Origin: DASXMT01 sp963803065
GTDB lineage: Bacteria; Actinomycetota; Acidimicrobiia; Acidimicrobiales; RAAP-2
DNA: 64,000 nucleotides
Assembly: GCA_963803065.1 (NCBI GenBank)
Contig: CAWDKW010000002.1
Coordinates: 248,001 to 312,000 of the forward strand
Direction of reading: 5' to 3'
Shown: positions 18,535-27,623 of the stretch, in pieces
How the letters are laid out: each line of letters starts with the position of its first letter
Numbering within the stretch: position 1 is the first letter of the stretch
The notes under the pieces: model-generated
Told to the model about the DNA's origin: nothing
Databases searched by the model: none
What the model saw: the letters and a program-made list of their open reading frames with translations, nothing else
Program-made: the position numbers and the translations under genes

Positions 18535-19204
18535 TTGGCGGAGATGCAGCCCAGCGAGCCTGACGCAGAGGCATCTCAGCGCGACGCCATCGACTCCGTG
18601 GCTGTCGCGTTCTTGGAGTCACTTCAGTCGATCGCATCCATGGGCGTCGGCTTCATCGACCGGTCCTTTCGATACGTGCGCGTCAATGACACCTTGGCGA
18701 CCCTGAACGGGGCACCTGTTCAAGAACACGTCGGTCGCAGCGTGGCGGAGGTGGTACCCGCGCTCTGGCCTGAAATCGAGCCCCATTGCCACCGCGTCCT
18801 GGATACAGGCGAAGCGGTCCTCAACGTCGAGATCGGAAGAACGGCCGCTTTGCCGAAAGTCCGGTACTTCGCCGCCACCTTCTATCCGTTGCTAGACGGA
18901 GCCGACATCATCGGGATCGGCGTGCTGGTGAACGACATCACCGAACGCAAGCAGGCTCAACTTTCCAGAGACGACCTCACGCGGGCTACGGTCGCCGCGC
19001 TCACCGCGCTCGCCGCAACTGTGGAAACCCGCGACCCCTACACTGCTGACGCCAACGACGAGTTTCAGAGCTGGCGGTGGCGGTGGCGGTAGCAAGCAAA
19101 CTGGACCTCGGGAAGACACGGTCAGCGGCATCCGCCTCGCTGCCAACATGCACGACACCGGCAAGCTCGGCATGCCCGCCGAAATCCTCTCCCGGCTTCG
19201 GATC
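18535..19204 (+). pseudogene. PAS + HD-GYP protein remnant, truncated and frameshifted
   Basis: The first frame (TTG at 18535, or ATG at 18544) encodes a PAS domain (VGFIDRSFRYVRVND to GIGVLVNDITERKQ) and the beginning of an HD domain (LAATVETRDPYTA). The frame then breaks near 19045 and again near 19112. Between and after the breaks the protein reads RQRRVSELAVAVA and then IRLAANMHDTGKLGMPAEILSRL, the HD half of an HD-GYP cyclic-di-GMP phosphodiesterase. Homology stops at about 19204: the GYP half is missing and unrelated sequence follows. With two frameshifts and a lost C-terminus this is a true remnant rather than only a sequencing error. Confidence 0.75.
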
Positions 19205-19363
19205 GATGCGGGCGTCCGCACCGACTCTCAGTACGGAGTTGAGCAAGAAGGACAAGCGTTTGATGATGCCAGAGGTGCCGATTCGGCGGTAGTTGCTTCT
19301 CCGTACTTCGTCGAGACAGATGGGGATACGTATGAAGGGCTCGTGCCATTTCTCTTCGCTGCG

Positions 19364-19966
19364 CTACCGGTCGAGCGATGTCCGCGGGTCGCGTCCCATG
19401 AAGGCGGCAAGGCGTTCCCAGTCGTCGGCATCAGGAGGTGGCGGAACCTCCGCCCCGAAGGGCGATCCCGTCGCCACCATGTCGCGGTACTCCGGTTTGA
19501 TCATGGCTCGCGCCCCGTCGAGCGCCGACACAGCTAGGGAAGCGTCGAGCCTGTCGAGCTGCCCGGTGGCCAACGCCAGGTCCCAGGCATGGGCCGCCAA
19601 CTCGGCGAGATACATGTTCACCAACGTCGCACCCGAGTACGCCTCACCCCAGGGCATGGTGACCGACGACGACAAACGGGAATCGTCCCCCCATGCCTGC
19701 GCCGCCTCCTCAGCGGCGCGGCGTAGCTGGGCGGGCGCGTCAGCCAGTTCGACGTGGGGCGAGTCGTCTCCGGCCGCAGGGGTCCGGCCCCGACCGAGCG
19801 CAGCTGCCCGGTAGGCGGCCTCGACCATGTGGTCGATCAGACTCGCCACGTCATAACCGGGGCATGGAGTCCGGAGGGTGACCTGCTCCGCTGTTATCCC
19901 CGACACGATGATGGCAGCGTTCTCGTACGACTCCAGTAGCGGAGTACGACGGTCAGGGTCGGCCAT
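19364..19966 (-). CDS. TIGR03086-like DinB-fold, putative mycothiol-dependent protein
   Basis: The ATG at 19966 is preferred over a longer frame because a GGAAGGAA ribosome binding site lies just upstream. 200 residues. The start LLESYENAAIIVSGITAEQ with TPCPGYDVASLIDHMV matches the TIGR03086/maleylpyruvate-isomerase N-terminal family, whose histidine (LIDHM) takes part in metal binding. Further metal-site residues are probably in YLAELAAHAWDLA. Family knowledge: DinB-fold enzymes that use mycothiol, the actinobacterial thiol. Substrate unknown. Transcribed divergently from the FAD oxidoreductase. Confidence 0.85.
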   Translation of the reverse strand: MADPDRRTPLLESYENAAIIVSGITAEQVTLRTPCPGYDVASLIDHMVEAAYRAAALGRGRTPAAGDDSPHVELADAPAQLRRAAEEAAQAWGDDSRLSSSVTMPWGEAYSGATLVNMYLAELAAHAWDLALATGQLDRLDASLAVSALDGARAMIKPEYRDMVATGSPFGAEVPPPPDADDWERLAAFMGRDPRTSLDR

Positions 19967-20080
19967 GCGGGTATTCCTTCCAGTGACTAGACGCCACAGT
20001 ATTCCGCGGGGACAGGGAGCCCCCTTTGGGAATATGGCGGGTCCGAGTCGCCGGGTGCGTGGGCGCTCGGGCATGATCTC

Positions 20081-21202
20081 GTGGTGGCCATCCTGACCTG
20101 CGACGCGGCGGTGATCGGCGGCGGCCTGGTGGGCTCGGCCCTCTGCTACGAGCTGGCCCGCCGGGGAATCTCGGTGGTGCTGGTCGACCGGCACGATGCG
20201 GGCCGTGCGACCGACGCCGGGGCCGGGATCCTCTCTCCAGCGACCAGCCCCGAGGAGGACCCGGACTGGTACCGCCTCGCCCGGGAGGCCGGCGACTACT
20301 ACCCAGGATTAGCGGCGGGGCTGGCCGCCGACGGTCCGGACGACCCCGGCTACGGGCCGTGCGGCCTGCTCTCCATCGCCCGAGAGGCGCACGAGGAGGA
20401 GTGGTTCGGGTCGCGGGCCCGGTTGGCCGCCGCCCGGGCGCCCGGGATGGTACGGGAGGTGGGTCCGGACGAGGCCCGCGAGCTCTTCCCTCCGCTGGGC
20501 GAGGTATGGCGCGCCCTCCACCACTCTGGGGCGGCCCGGGTCGACGGCCGCCTCATGGCGGCCGCCCTGCTGGCCGCGGCCGTGCGCCGGGGCGTGGTGC
20601 ACCTGCCGGCCGGGGCCACCGGGGTGCGGGCGACCGGTGGACGGGCCACGGCTGTGGTGACCACGGCTGGCGAGGTGGCCTGCGGCGCGCTGGTGGTGGC
20701 CGGCGGTGCCTGGTCGCCTGAGATGGGGGCCGCGCTGGGCGCTTCCCTGCCCATAGAGCCCATGAAGGGGCAGATCCTCCATCTGGCGCTGCCGGCCGCC
20801 CCGACGGGCGGGTGGCCGATCGTCCAGCCGGTCCTCGGGTACTACCTGGTGCCCTGGCCGGACGGGCGGGTGGCGTGCGGGGGCACGATGGAGGCGGGGT
20901 TCGACCACCGCCCCACGGCCTCGGGCGCCCACGAACTCCTCCGCGAGTGCCTGCGGACGGCGCCCGGGCTGGCCGACGCCACCCTGCTCGAGATCCGGGT
21001 CGGCATCCGGCCCGTGGCCGCCGACGGCCATCCGGTGCTGGGCCCGGTCCCGGGGTGGGCCAACGTGCACGTGGCTACCGGGCACGGGACCGACGGGCTC
21101 CTTCTCGGCCCCTACAGCGCCGCCCTGGTGGCCCGATCGATGACCGGCGAGGCGCTCGACCCGGTGGCAGCCCCCTTCGGCGCCGATCGGTTCGCCGGCT
21201 GA
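20081..21202 (+). CDS. FAD-dependent oxidoreductase, glycine-oxidase/D-amino-acid-oxidase family
   Basis: 373 residues. The Rossmann FAD motif is at the N-terminus (VIGGGLVGSALCYELARRG, then an acidic VLVDRHDAG). DAGAGILSPA is typical of the DAO family. The substrate domain contains GCGALVVAGGAWS-like and KGQILHL segments. The C-terminus has GIRPVAADGHPVLGPVP followed by ATGHGTDGLLLGP, the second FAD contact. Members oxidise glycine, sarcosine or D-amino acids with oxygen; ThiO also works in thiamine synthesis, but no thiamine genes are nearby, so catabolism is as likely. The GTG at 20081 is used; an ATG at 20073 is in another frame. Confidence 0.87.
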   Translation: MVAILTCDAAVIGGGLVGSALCYELARRGISVVLVDRHDAGRATDAGAGILSPATSPEEDPDWYRLAREAGDYYPGLAAGLAADGPDDPGYGPCGLLSIAREAHEEEWFGSRARLAAARAPGMVREVGPDEARELFPPLGEVWRALHHSGAARVDGRLMAAALLAAAVRRGVVHLPAGATGVRATGGRATAVVTTAGEVACGALVVAGGAWSPEMGAALGASLPIEPMKGQILHLALPAAPTGGWPIVQPVLGYYLVPWPDGRVACGGTMEAGFDHRPTASGAHELLRECLRTAPGLADATLLEIRVGIRPVAADGHPVLGPVPGWANVHVATGHGTDGLLLGPYSAALVARSMTGEALDPVAAPFGADRFAG

Positions 21203-21238
21203 GTCCCACCGATTCATCAACACCCTCTGGCAGTAGGC

Positions 21239-21757
21239 CTACTCGGTAACGATTTTCTCGAGCCTCTCCAGGCTGGCCGCCATGGACTCAACCATCGGAT
21301 TGTGCCCGTTGATCCACGCCCCGCCATTGCTCAACAGGGATTGGCGCACCTCTTCCTTCACGGTGCCGAAGTCAAATACTTCCGTAATGACGGTGGCATC
21401 GTCACCGTCCGGAGTGAGGATGTAGCCCCAGCGGTAGCCCGCAGGAATGCCGACTTTGGATGGATCATCACCCTCAGCCCGAGAAGGGTCTCCGGGAGCC
21501 GGTTCCCAAAATATGCGCCGATCCGGCTCGAACTCCACCACATAGTTGAGCATGAGGTAGTCGTCCCCGAGCCGATGCATCTTCATGGTGAAGGTATCGC
21601 CCACGTCGGAGATGGGACGGTCGAGGACGGCCCCCCGGAGCATGTCGGACCCGTCGAAATCCATGTGACGTTGCGGATTCACCAGGATCTCGAAGATGAC
21701 GGCCGCCGGTGCTTCGATCCTTCGTGATACTTCGACCGGCTTGCTTTCCTCTGACAT
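21239..21757 (-). CDS. SRPBCC (START/polyketide cyclase-like) family protein
   Basis: 172 residues. The opening VEVSRRIEAPAAVIFEILVNPQRHMDFDGS is the classic start of an SRPBCC hydrophobic-pocket protein (strand, then two short helices). The middle strands include DTFTMKMHRLGDDYLMLNYVVEFEP, and the C-terminal helix begins MVESMAASLERLEKIV. Members bind or modify hydrophobic ligands; no catalytic residues can be assigned. Convergent with the FAD oxidoreductase (36 bp apart, no hairpin seen). Confidence 0.85.
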   Translation of the reverse strand: MSEESKPVEVSRRIEAPAAVIFEILVNPQRHMDFDGSDMLRGAVLDRPISDVGDTFTMKMHRLGDDYLMLNYVVEFEPDRRIFWEPAPGDPSRAEGDDPSKVGIPAGYRWGYILTPDGDDATVITEVFDFGTVKEEVRQSLLSNGGAWINGHNPMVESMAASLERLEKIVTE

Positions 21758-22132
21758 GGTCCAGTCCTCTCTGTCGCTCTATGCCTGCACTACTGAGCGC
21801 ACCGCAGCGCTTCATACAGTTGGACGTTGCAGGTCTCGCAAATTCATTCATTGGTCAGAACTCATTCAGGCTGGACCCTGCGGGCAACGCGCCGGCGCGA
21901 TCGGGGCCAACAGGGACCGGCACAATACGACGGCCCAATTCGTCGGACAGATTTTCCGCATGGCATCGGTTCGACCGCCCGTACCAGGAGCTGGAATCGG
22001 CTCAACCTTCACCGACAATCGGCAGAGAGGCCACCCGACAGTCGACCACTACCAAGGTCACCGATCGTCAAGCTGACGCTGCCCATGACGGTGAGCCCGG
22101 GATGGAGAAGGAAGGACACAGCGCAACGGTGG
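21758..22132. other. Intergenic region, no recognisable gene
   Basis: About 375 bp between the SRPBCC start and the end of the sigma-factor gene. It is somewhat less GC-rich than the neighbours. Open frames here are short or antisense and have no family signature. No repeat or RNA gene seen. Confidence 0.4.
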
Positions 22133-23431
22133 TCATCCTGCGCCGGACCCGGCCGCACTGACGGATCGACTGGCCCGGGCGCGCTCGGACAGAAGGGCAC
22201 GCTCTTGGCCGTTGGTGGTCAATGCCGCCGCCCGCTCGAACTCGGACGCCGCCTCGCTATGGCGGTCCAGCTGGTCGAGCAAGTCGCCCCGCACGCTGTA
22301 AAGGAGGTGGTAACGCTCGAGCGTGCCGGTAGCGACGAGCACGTCCACCAAGGCCAGGGCCTCGGCCGGCCCCGAGGCCCGCGAGACCGCGACGGCGCGG
22401 TTCAGCTCGACGATCGGCGAGGGTGTGGAGCGGGCGAGCGCGGTGTAGAGGGCGACGAGCTCGTACCAGTCGGTCTCCTCGGGCCGGAAGGAGCGGGTGT
22501 GGCAGGCGGCGATGGCTGCCTGCAGGGTATAGGGACCCCGGGTGGTGGCGAGCTCGTCGGCCCGAGCCAGCGCGGCCTCGCCTCGCCCGATGTGGAGGCG
22601 GTCCCATGTGCGCCGGTCCTGGTCAAGCAGCAGGACGGGTGCACCCTTGGGGCCAGTGCGGGCGCGCAGGCGCGAGGACTGTAACTCCATGAGGGCGACG
22701 AGGCCGTGCACCTCGGGCTCGTCGGGCACGAGCGCGGCGAGCACGCGGCCGAGGCGGAGCGCCTCGCCGCAGAGCTCGGGCCGCACCCAGTCATCGCCCG
22801 CGGTGGCCGAGTAGCCCTCGTTGAAGACGAGGTAGATGACCTCGAGCACGTCGCCCAAACGCGACATGCGATCTTCACCCACCGGGACCTCGAACGGGAT
22901 GCGGGCCCGGGCAATGGCTTTCTTGGCCCTCACGATGCGCTGCGCGATCGTGGCCTCGGGGAGGACGTAGGCCCGGGCTATCTCGGGCACCGTGAGGCCG
23001 CCGACAAGGCGAAGGGTCAGCGCCACCCGGGCGGGCACCGCCAGGACGGGGTGGCAGGCGACGAAGATCATGCGGACGCGGTCGTCGTCGATGTCTTCGC
23101 TCGACACCGCGCCGAGCGCCGCTTCGTCCCCGTCGCCGAGACTCGAAAGGGCCTCCAGCTCGCGCCCGATCTGGGCGTACTTGGCCGCCAACGTGCGGTT
23201 GCGGCGGAACGCGTCGATCGCTTTGCGCTTCCCCACGGCGGTGAGCCACGCACCAGGGTTATGCGGGGTTCCGTCGCGGGGCCACTGGCGCAGCGCGTCC
23301 ACAAGCGCGTCCTGAGCAAGCTCCTCGGCCAATGCGATGTCGCCGGTCAAGGTGGCGAGCACGGCGACCACCCGGGGGAACTCGACCCGGTAGACGGCCT
23401 CAATCGCGGTGGTTGAATCGGTAGCCGGCAC
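22133..23431 (-). CDS. ECF sigma factor with C-terminal helical extension (ECF42-like)
   Basis: 432 residues. Sigma region 2 includes EELAQDALVDALRQWP and NPGAWLTAVGKRKAIDAFRR. Region 4 includes ALTLRLVGGLTVPEIARAYVLPEATIAQRIVRAKK. About 200 further residues form a TPR-like extension (VFNEGYSA, ELCGEALRLGRVLAALVP, ELNRAVAVSRASGP) characteristic of ECF42. The partner is the YciI/DGPF-domain gene just upstream in transcription, as is usual for this group, which lacks an anti-sigma factor. Members regulate such DGPF genes and stress or antibiotic responses. Confidence 0.9.
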   Translation of the reverse strand: MPATDSTTAIEAVYRVEFPRVVAVLATLTGDIALAEELAQDALVDALRQWPRDGTPHNPGAWLTAVGKRKAIDAFRRNRTLAAKYAQIGRELEALSSLGDGDEAALGAVSSEDIDDDRVRMIFVACHPVLAVPARVALTLRLVGGLTVPEIARAYVLPEATIAQRIVRAKKAIARARIPFEVPVGEDRMSRLGDVLEVIYLVFNEGYSATAGDDWVRPELCGEALRLGRVLAALVPDEPEVHGLVALMELQSSRLRARTGPKGAPVLLLDQDRRTWDRLHIGRGEAALARADELATTRGPYTLQAAIAACHTRSFRPEETDWYELVALYTALARSTPSPIVELNRAVAVSRASGPAEALALVDVLVATGTLERYHLLYSVRGDLLDQLDRHSEAASEFERAAALTTNGQERALLSERARASRSVSAAGSGAG

Positions 23432-23485
23432 GCCACCGATTCAAGCACCGAATCGTGCACGCGGCCCGAAGTGGCTGCCGCCACG

Positions 23486-23827
23486 TCAGCCTGAGACAGG
23501 GCGGACGCGCACCTCGCCCTCGCCCAGGACGCCAAGAAAGCGCTTGGACCACTCGACGGCCTCGGGCAGGTCGCGGCACTCCATGAGCGCCCAGCCGCCT
23601 ACCAGTTCCTTGGCCTCGGCGAAGGGCCCGTCGACGACCGTGAACTCGCCATCCTTTAGGCTGATCCGGGCGCCCTCGGACGTGGGGGCGATGCCACCGG
23701 TGGCGACGATGACGCCGGCCTTGGTCGCCTCCTCGACGAACCGGCCCATCTTCTCGTAGAGGTCGGGGGACGGGGGCTCAGTCGGGGTCTCCGCCTCGTT
23801 GGCCAGGGTGTATCCCAGGAATCGCAT
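23486..23827 (-). CDS. YciI-like DGPF-domain protein, ECF42 partner
   Basis: 113 residues with the family signature VVDGPFAEAKELVGG (DGPF) at residues 62-76 and an N-terminal MRFLGYTLANEAE. This small dimeric alpha/beta fold is related to YCII. Such proteins almost always sit beside ECF42-type sigma factors and are thought to take part in the same regulatory circuit; the chemistry is unknown. Transcribed in the same direction, 54 bp ahead of the sigma gene. Confidence 0.9.
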   Translation of the reverse strand: MRFLGYTLANEAETPTEPPSPDLYEKMGRFVEEATKAGVIVATGGIAPTSEGARISLKDGEFTVVDGPFAEAKELVGGWALMECRDLPEAVEWSKRFLGVLGEGEVRVRPVSG

Positions 23828-24512
23828 GGTCTGCTCCGTTTCTCTTCTGCGTGGGCGGCTCTCGCCTCACTCTGACAGAGCGTCGAACGGGCCGGGCCCG
23901 GATCGACACCGCGGACGAGAAAAACCGCGCAAGTGCTCAATTCGACGGAGATTTCCCCGTGTTCCTATGCGTATGTCGCGCTTGCCTACTAGGGCTTCCC
24001 GGAGGACGAGCGGTGGCCTTGCCTCGAGTTCAGGGCCAGCTGTTGCTTTGAGTCCCGTTGAGTCCCGAGTTCCCCAATAGCCGCCTTCTGCGACGGAACA
24101 ACGGATCATTTGCCGTCTACCAGGCATTTCCCTCGGCGAACCAGGACGGTGCTCGGATGACCGTTACCAAATCAACGTAACGCTAAATGGTACTTGATTG
24201 ACGTTTAAAAATATCTATTTATTTGTGGCTGACCAGCACTTTTGGGTGGAGGCGACATCGTTAACACTCGCGTATTCGCGCCTCTGATTGAGCAAAGACG
24301 CTGGTAGCCATACCTGCATATGGCGCCCGCCATAGTGGCCGCCTGCTCAGTGTTGTGCGCGTCCCGTGCGCCTTCGCCAACAATCGAAGCCGAGAGACAG
24401 CAATGAAATCTGAATCCGTGGGATTTTCGTGAGATGGATTAGCTCGGTTTCGATCAAGAGTGGCGATCTGGCGGGAGGGTTCATCATTTGCCCACCTTTG
24501 ATCGACTCCGGG
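23828..24512. other. Long intergenic region with an AT-rich patch and a dispersed repeat
   Basis: About 685 bp with no credible gene. It contains repeat copy A (24,043-24,252) and, at about 24,200-24,225, a run of A and T (TTTAAAAATATCTATTTATT) that stands out in this GC-rich DNA. The end of the repeat resembles the 3' flank of the tRNA-Ala gene at 48.45 kb, so this may be an old integration scar. Confidence 0.5.
24043..24252 (+). repeat. Dispersed repeat, copy A
   Basis: Diverged direct repeat of 31,934-32,151. Shared blocks include TTGCTTTGAGTCC-GTTGAGTCCCGAG (one mismatch), CGGATCATTTGCCGT, GACCGTTACCAA-TCAACGTA-CGCT and, at the end, GCACTTT-GGGTGGAGG. The last block also matches the sequence just 3' of the intact tRNA-Ala at 48,435-48,455. 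It contains a GTTAC-N9-GTAAC palindrome. Probably a decayed attachment-site arm (inference). Confidence 0.6.
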
Positions 24513-25157
24513 TCAGGCCCCCAGATATGCCAGCACCGCCAGGACGCGGCGATTGTCGTCTTCGGAGGGCTGCAGGCCGAGCCGGAGGAAGATGGACGCC
24601 GTGTGCTTGGCCACGGCGCGCTCGGTGATCACGAGCTGCTGGGCGATGGCGGCGTTGGACCGGCCCTCCGCCATGAGGCCCAGCACCTCGCGTTCGCGCG
24701 GGCTCAACGCACTCACGGCGTCGTCTTCGGTGTTGCGGGCAAGCAGGCGAGCGATCACCTCGGGATCCATGGCCGTTCCCCCGGCGGCAACCCGACGTAT
24801 GGCCCCGACGAATTGGGCACTGTCTAGCACTCTGTCTTTCAAGAGGTAGCCGATACCACCGGTGCCGTCGGCCATCAGCTCGCGGGCGTAGAGCTGCTCC
24901 ACGTACTGCGACAGCACCAGGATGGGCAGTCTGGGCACCTTCTTGCGTGCCGCGAGCGCTGCGCGGATGCCCTCGTCGGTAAAGGTGGGTGGGAGCCGGA
25001 CGTCGACGATCGCAACGTCGGGGGGATCAGCGGTCACCGCGGCGACCAGGTCGTCTCCATTGTCGACGGCCGCACCGATCTCGATGCCGTGGGCCTCGAG
25101 CATGCGGGTGAGACCGTCTCTCAGTAAGAACTGATCTTCGGCGATCACGATTCGCAT
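24513..25157 (-). CDS. NarL/LuxR-type response regulator
   Basis: 214 residues. Receiver domain: IAEDQFLLRDGL, phospho-acceptor aspartate in VAIVDVRLPP (about D52), and K in GYLLKDRV. The LuxR helix-turn-helix is LSPREREVLGLMAEGRSNAAIAQ and the following AVAKHTASIFLRL. The start lies inside the end of the kinase gene (13-bp overlap), so the pair is translationally coupled. It probably regulates the divergent ABC exporter genes from 26,709 (context inference). Confidence 0.95.
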   Translation of the reverse strand: MRIVIAEDQFLLRDGLTRMLEAHGIEIGAAVDNGDDLVAAVTADPPDVAIVDVRLPPTFTDEGIRAALAARKKVPRLPILVLSQYVEQLYARELMADGTGGIGYLLKDRVLDSAQFVGAIRRVAAGGTAMDPEVIARLLARNTEDDAVSALSPREREVLGLMAEGRSNAAIAQQLVITERAVAKHTASIFLRLGLQPSEDDNRRVLAVLAYLGA

Positions 25158-26452
25158 GGGATCTCCAGCGTGACGACCGTCGGCCCTTCAGGTGGGCTGC
25201 TGAGCGCCATCGCGCCGTCGAAGGCCGCAAGTCGACGTTGGATCCCACGCAGCCCGGTGCCGCGTCCAGCGTCGGCCCCGCCTCGACCGTCGTCTGTGAC
25301 ACAGATCGCAAGCTTCCCTTCCTGAGAGCTGATGTCGATCCATACACGGTGGGCCTCGGCATGCTTGGTCACGTTGGCCAGCAGCTCGGACACGGCAAAG
25401 TACGCAGCCGACTCGATCGGGGCCGGCGGACGTCTGATCGGATCGGCCGTCACCTCCACTCGCGGCACCGAGTCCAGAGCCAGAGCGCGGATGGCGTCGA
25501 CCAGGCCCCGGTCGGCGAGGACCGGTGGGTGGATGCCGCTCACCAGGGCGCGCAGATCGGCCAGCGCCATGCCCGACGCCTGCCGGGCTTCGACCAACAG
25601 CTGGCGGGCGCCTTCAGGGTCGGTGTCGAGGAGATCTTCGGCGGCGCTCAGCGTCATGCCCATCGCAACCAGGCGAGCTTGTGCCCCGTCGTGGAGGTCC
25701 CGCTCGATGCGTCGGATCTCGGCCGCGCTGGCGTCGATGGTCTCAGCACGGGTCTGAGCCAGGTGCCGCACCCGCTGGGCCAGCTTTGGGTCTTCGCGTG
25801 GACCGAGGACGGCGCGGGCCAATGCACCGTAGGTCTGCAACAGGAGCGGCGCCGACCACACCGCCAAGACGGTCACGGCTCCGCCCACCAGCCCGAGCAC
25901 GACGCGGCCGAGGACCGACACATCGAACATGCCGACGATTCCGCAGCCGACGAAGCCGATCAGTCCCGCCACCGCGAGGACGATTGGCATCACTGCGAGG
26001 AGCCACCCGAACGAGGCGTTGATGACCATCCAAAATATGTCCCACCAGGTGGCAGAGTCCGAGAGCATCCACCGCAGTCGGGGAATGCTGAGCCCCGTCA
26101 CGTCTTCGTTAGTCGCCCGCACGTAGGAGTCGCGGATCGGCATCTGCAGCCATTCGTCCGAGAGCCGCCGGGTGATTTGGGCCAGTCGGCGAGATCCCAC
26201 GAGCGCGCCGAGGAGGCCATAGCGCACCACCAGGACATCGCCAGCCCAGAACAACACGGCAAGCACGAGAGCCACGCGGGGACCGAAGCTGTGCAGCGCC
26301 AGCAACCCCAGCACGGCCATGGCCGGGACGAGCACGGGAACGAGGAGGAGAGAGATGCCGGCCAGGGCCAGGCACAAGAAGGCTGGTCCGCGGGCAAACG
26401 CGAGGGAGCTGGCCCCCGGGCTCCAACGAGAGCTGCTGCGCCGCGTCTCCAT
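25145..26452 (-). CDS. Membrane sensor histidine kinase (HisKA_3 class)
   Basis: The ATG at 26452 is preferred; a GTG immediately upstream (26455) is also possible. About 435 residues. Hydrophobic helices at about 28-65, 65-85, 140-175 and 180-215 frame an actinobacterial 'putative sensor' membrane domain. The HisKA_3 segment ERDLHDGAQARLVAMGM carries the phospho-acceptor histidine. The ATPase domain has the N-box VSELLANVTKHA and the glycine-rich DDGRGGAD and GTGLRGIQRR. Kinases of this shape, beside ABC exporters, usually sense cell-envelope stress or antimicrobial peptides; the signal here is unknown. Confidence 0.92.
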   Translation of the reverse strand: METRRSSSRWSPGASSLAFARGPAFLCLALAGISLLLVPVLVPAMAVLGLLALHSFGPRVALVLAVLFWAGDVLVVRYGLLGALVGSRRLAQITRRLSDEWLQMPIRDSYVRATNEDVTGLSIPRLRWMLSDSATWWDIFWMVINASFGWLLAVMPIVLAVAGLIGFVGCGIVGMFDVSVLGRVVLGLVGGAVTVLAVWSAPLLLQTYGALARAVLGPREDPKLAQRVRHLAQTRAETIDASAAEIRRIERDLHDGAQARLVAMGMTLSAAEDLLDTDPEGARQLLVEARQASGMALADLRALVSGIHPPVLADRGLVDAIRALALDSVPRVEVTADPIRRPPAPIESAAYFAVSELLANVTKHAEAHRVWIDISSQEGKLAICVTDDGRGGADAGRGTGLRGIQRRLAAFDGAMALSSPPEGPTVVTLEIPCES

Positions 26453-26708
26453 CACCTCGCATCACCTATGACCCATCGACGTCTCTCGTCTTACATCCCC
26501 AGTGTGCCGGACCCGACGCCTCTTGGCAGTAGGGCTAGGAACCCAAGAGGGGTGTACCTACGTCCACCCCGAAGACGCCGCCTAGCCGTATTTCCTGTTG
26601 ACGACCCATTTCCCACACTGGAGACATCCCCCACGGGGCCGAGTTCATGGAGGAAGAAATGAGTCAGACAACGAACACGAATCGAGACCGCGAGGCGAGA
26701 CGGCGGCC
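26453..26708. other. Divergent promoter region between kinase and ABC exporter
   Basis: About 255 bp between divergently transcribed units. A possible -35 element TTGACG lies near 26,597, but the expected -10 position is a poor match, so no promoter is called. Position makes it the likely target of the adjacent response regulator. Confidence 0.35.
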
Positions 26709-27623
26709 ATGAACGTCATCGAGACGCGCGACCTCGGAAAGTCCTATGGGCAGACGAGCGCACTCCACGACTGCAATCTGGCGATTCCGGATCGGCACGT
26801 GGTCGCGCTCGTCGGTCCAAACGGGGCCGGCAAGACGACCCTCTTGAACCTCACGGTCGGGCTCGCACTCCCGACGGCCGGCGAGATCACGGTGCTCGGT
26901 GGACGTCGCGCCGGTTCGCTCGCCGCACTCGATGGCATCGCCTTCGTTGCCCAGAACGCGCCGCTCTACAGGAACCTCTCGGCTGCCGATCTCATCCACG
27001 AGACCCGCAACTTGAACCGTCGCTTCGACCAGCGCTACGCGAACCAGCGGCTCGACGAGCTCGCAATCCCGCTGAAGCGCAAGGCAGCGACGCTGTCGGG
27101 CGGCCAGCAGGCGCAGCTCGCGTTGACGCTGGCACTCGCCCGACGGCCGCAGCTCCTCGTCCTCGACGAGCCGATGGCCGCCCTCGATCCGATCGCCCGA
27201 GAGGACTTCATGGCGACGGTGATGCGGGCCGTCGCCGAGAACGGCGTCTCGGTCGTGCTGTCGTCGCACGTCCTCGCCGAGCTCGGGCGGGTTGCCGACT
27301 ACCTCGTCGTCGTCTCGCACGGCGGCATCCAAGTGGCCGGCGAGGTCGAGGAGCTGCTCGCCACCCATCGCTTGCTCACCGGCCCGGCGTCCGGGTCAGA
27401 GCAGCACGCGCGGGAGTGGGGCGTCGTCCACGCGACAAACGCAGGATCGCAGGCGCATCTGCTCGTGCGAACCGAGAGCCGTTCCGAGCCGGTGCCACCC
27501 GGATGGGAGGCCCGCCCCGTGACGCTCGAAGAGCTGACGATGGCCTACCTGCGCGAGTCGGGCATGGCGGCGGCGTCCCCCTCGGCGAGCGGGTGGGGCG
27601 AGGCACCGGAGGTGACGAGATGA
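26709..27623 (+). CDS. ABC exporter ATP-binding protein (ABC-2 / drug-type)
   Basis: The ATG at 26709 (MNVIETRDLGKSYG) is chosen because the ATPase domain begins there; the longer open frame upstream is uncharacteristic. 304 residues: Walker A GPNGAGKTTLL, Q-loop VAQNAPLY, signature LSGGQQAQLALT, Walker B LLVLDEPMAALDP, H-loop SSHVLAE. The C-terminal 90 residues are the regulatory extension of this exporter class. It couples ATP hydrolysis to the permease encoded next, whose start overlaps by 4 bp. Confidence 0.92.
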   Translation: MNVIETRDLGKSYGQTSALHDCNLAIPDRHVVALVGPNGAGKTTLLNLTVGLALPTAGEITVLGGRRAGSLAALDGIAFVAQNAPLYRNLSAADLIHETRNLNRRFDQRYANQRLDELAIPLKRKAATLSGGQQAQLALTLALARRPQLLVLDEPMAALDPIAREDFMATVMRAVAENGVSVVLSSHVLAELGRVADYLVVVSHGGIQVAGEVEELLATHRLLTGPASGSEQHAREWGVVHATNAGSQAHLLVRTESRSEPVPPGWEARPVTLEELTMAYLRESGMAAASPSASGWGEAPEVTR

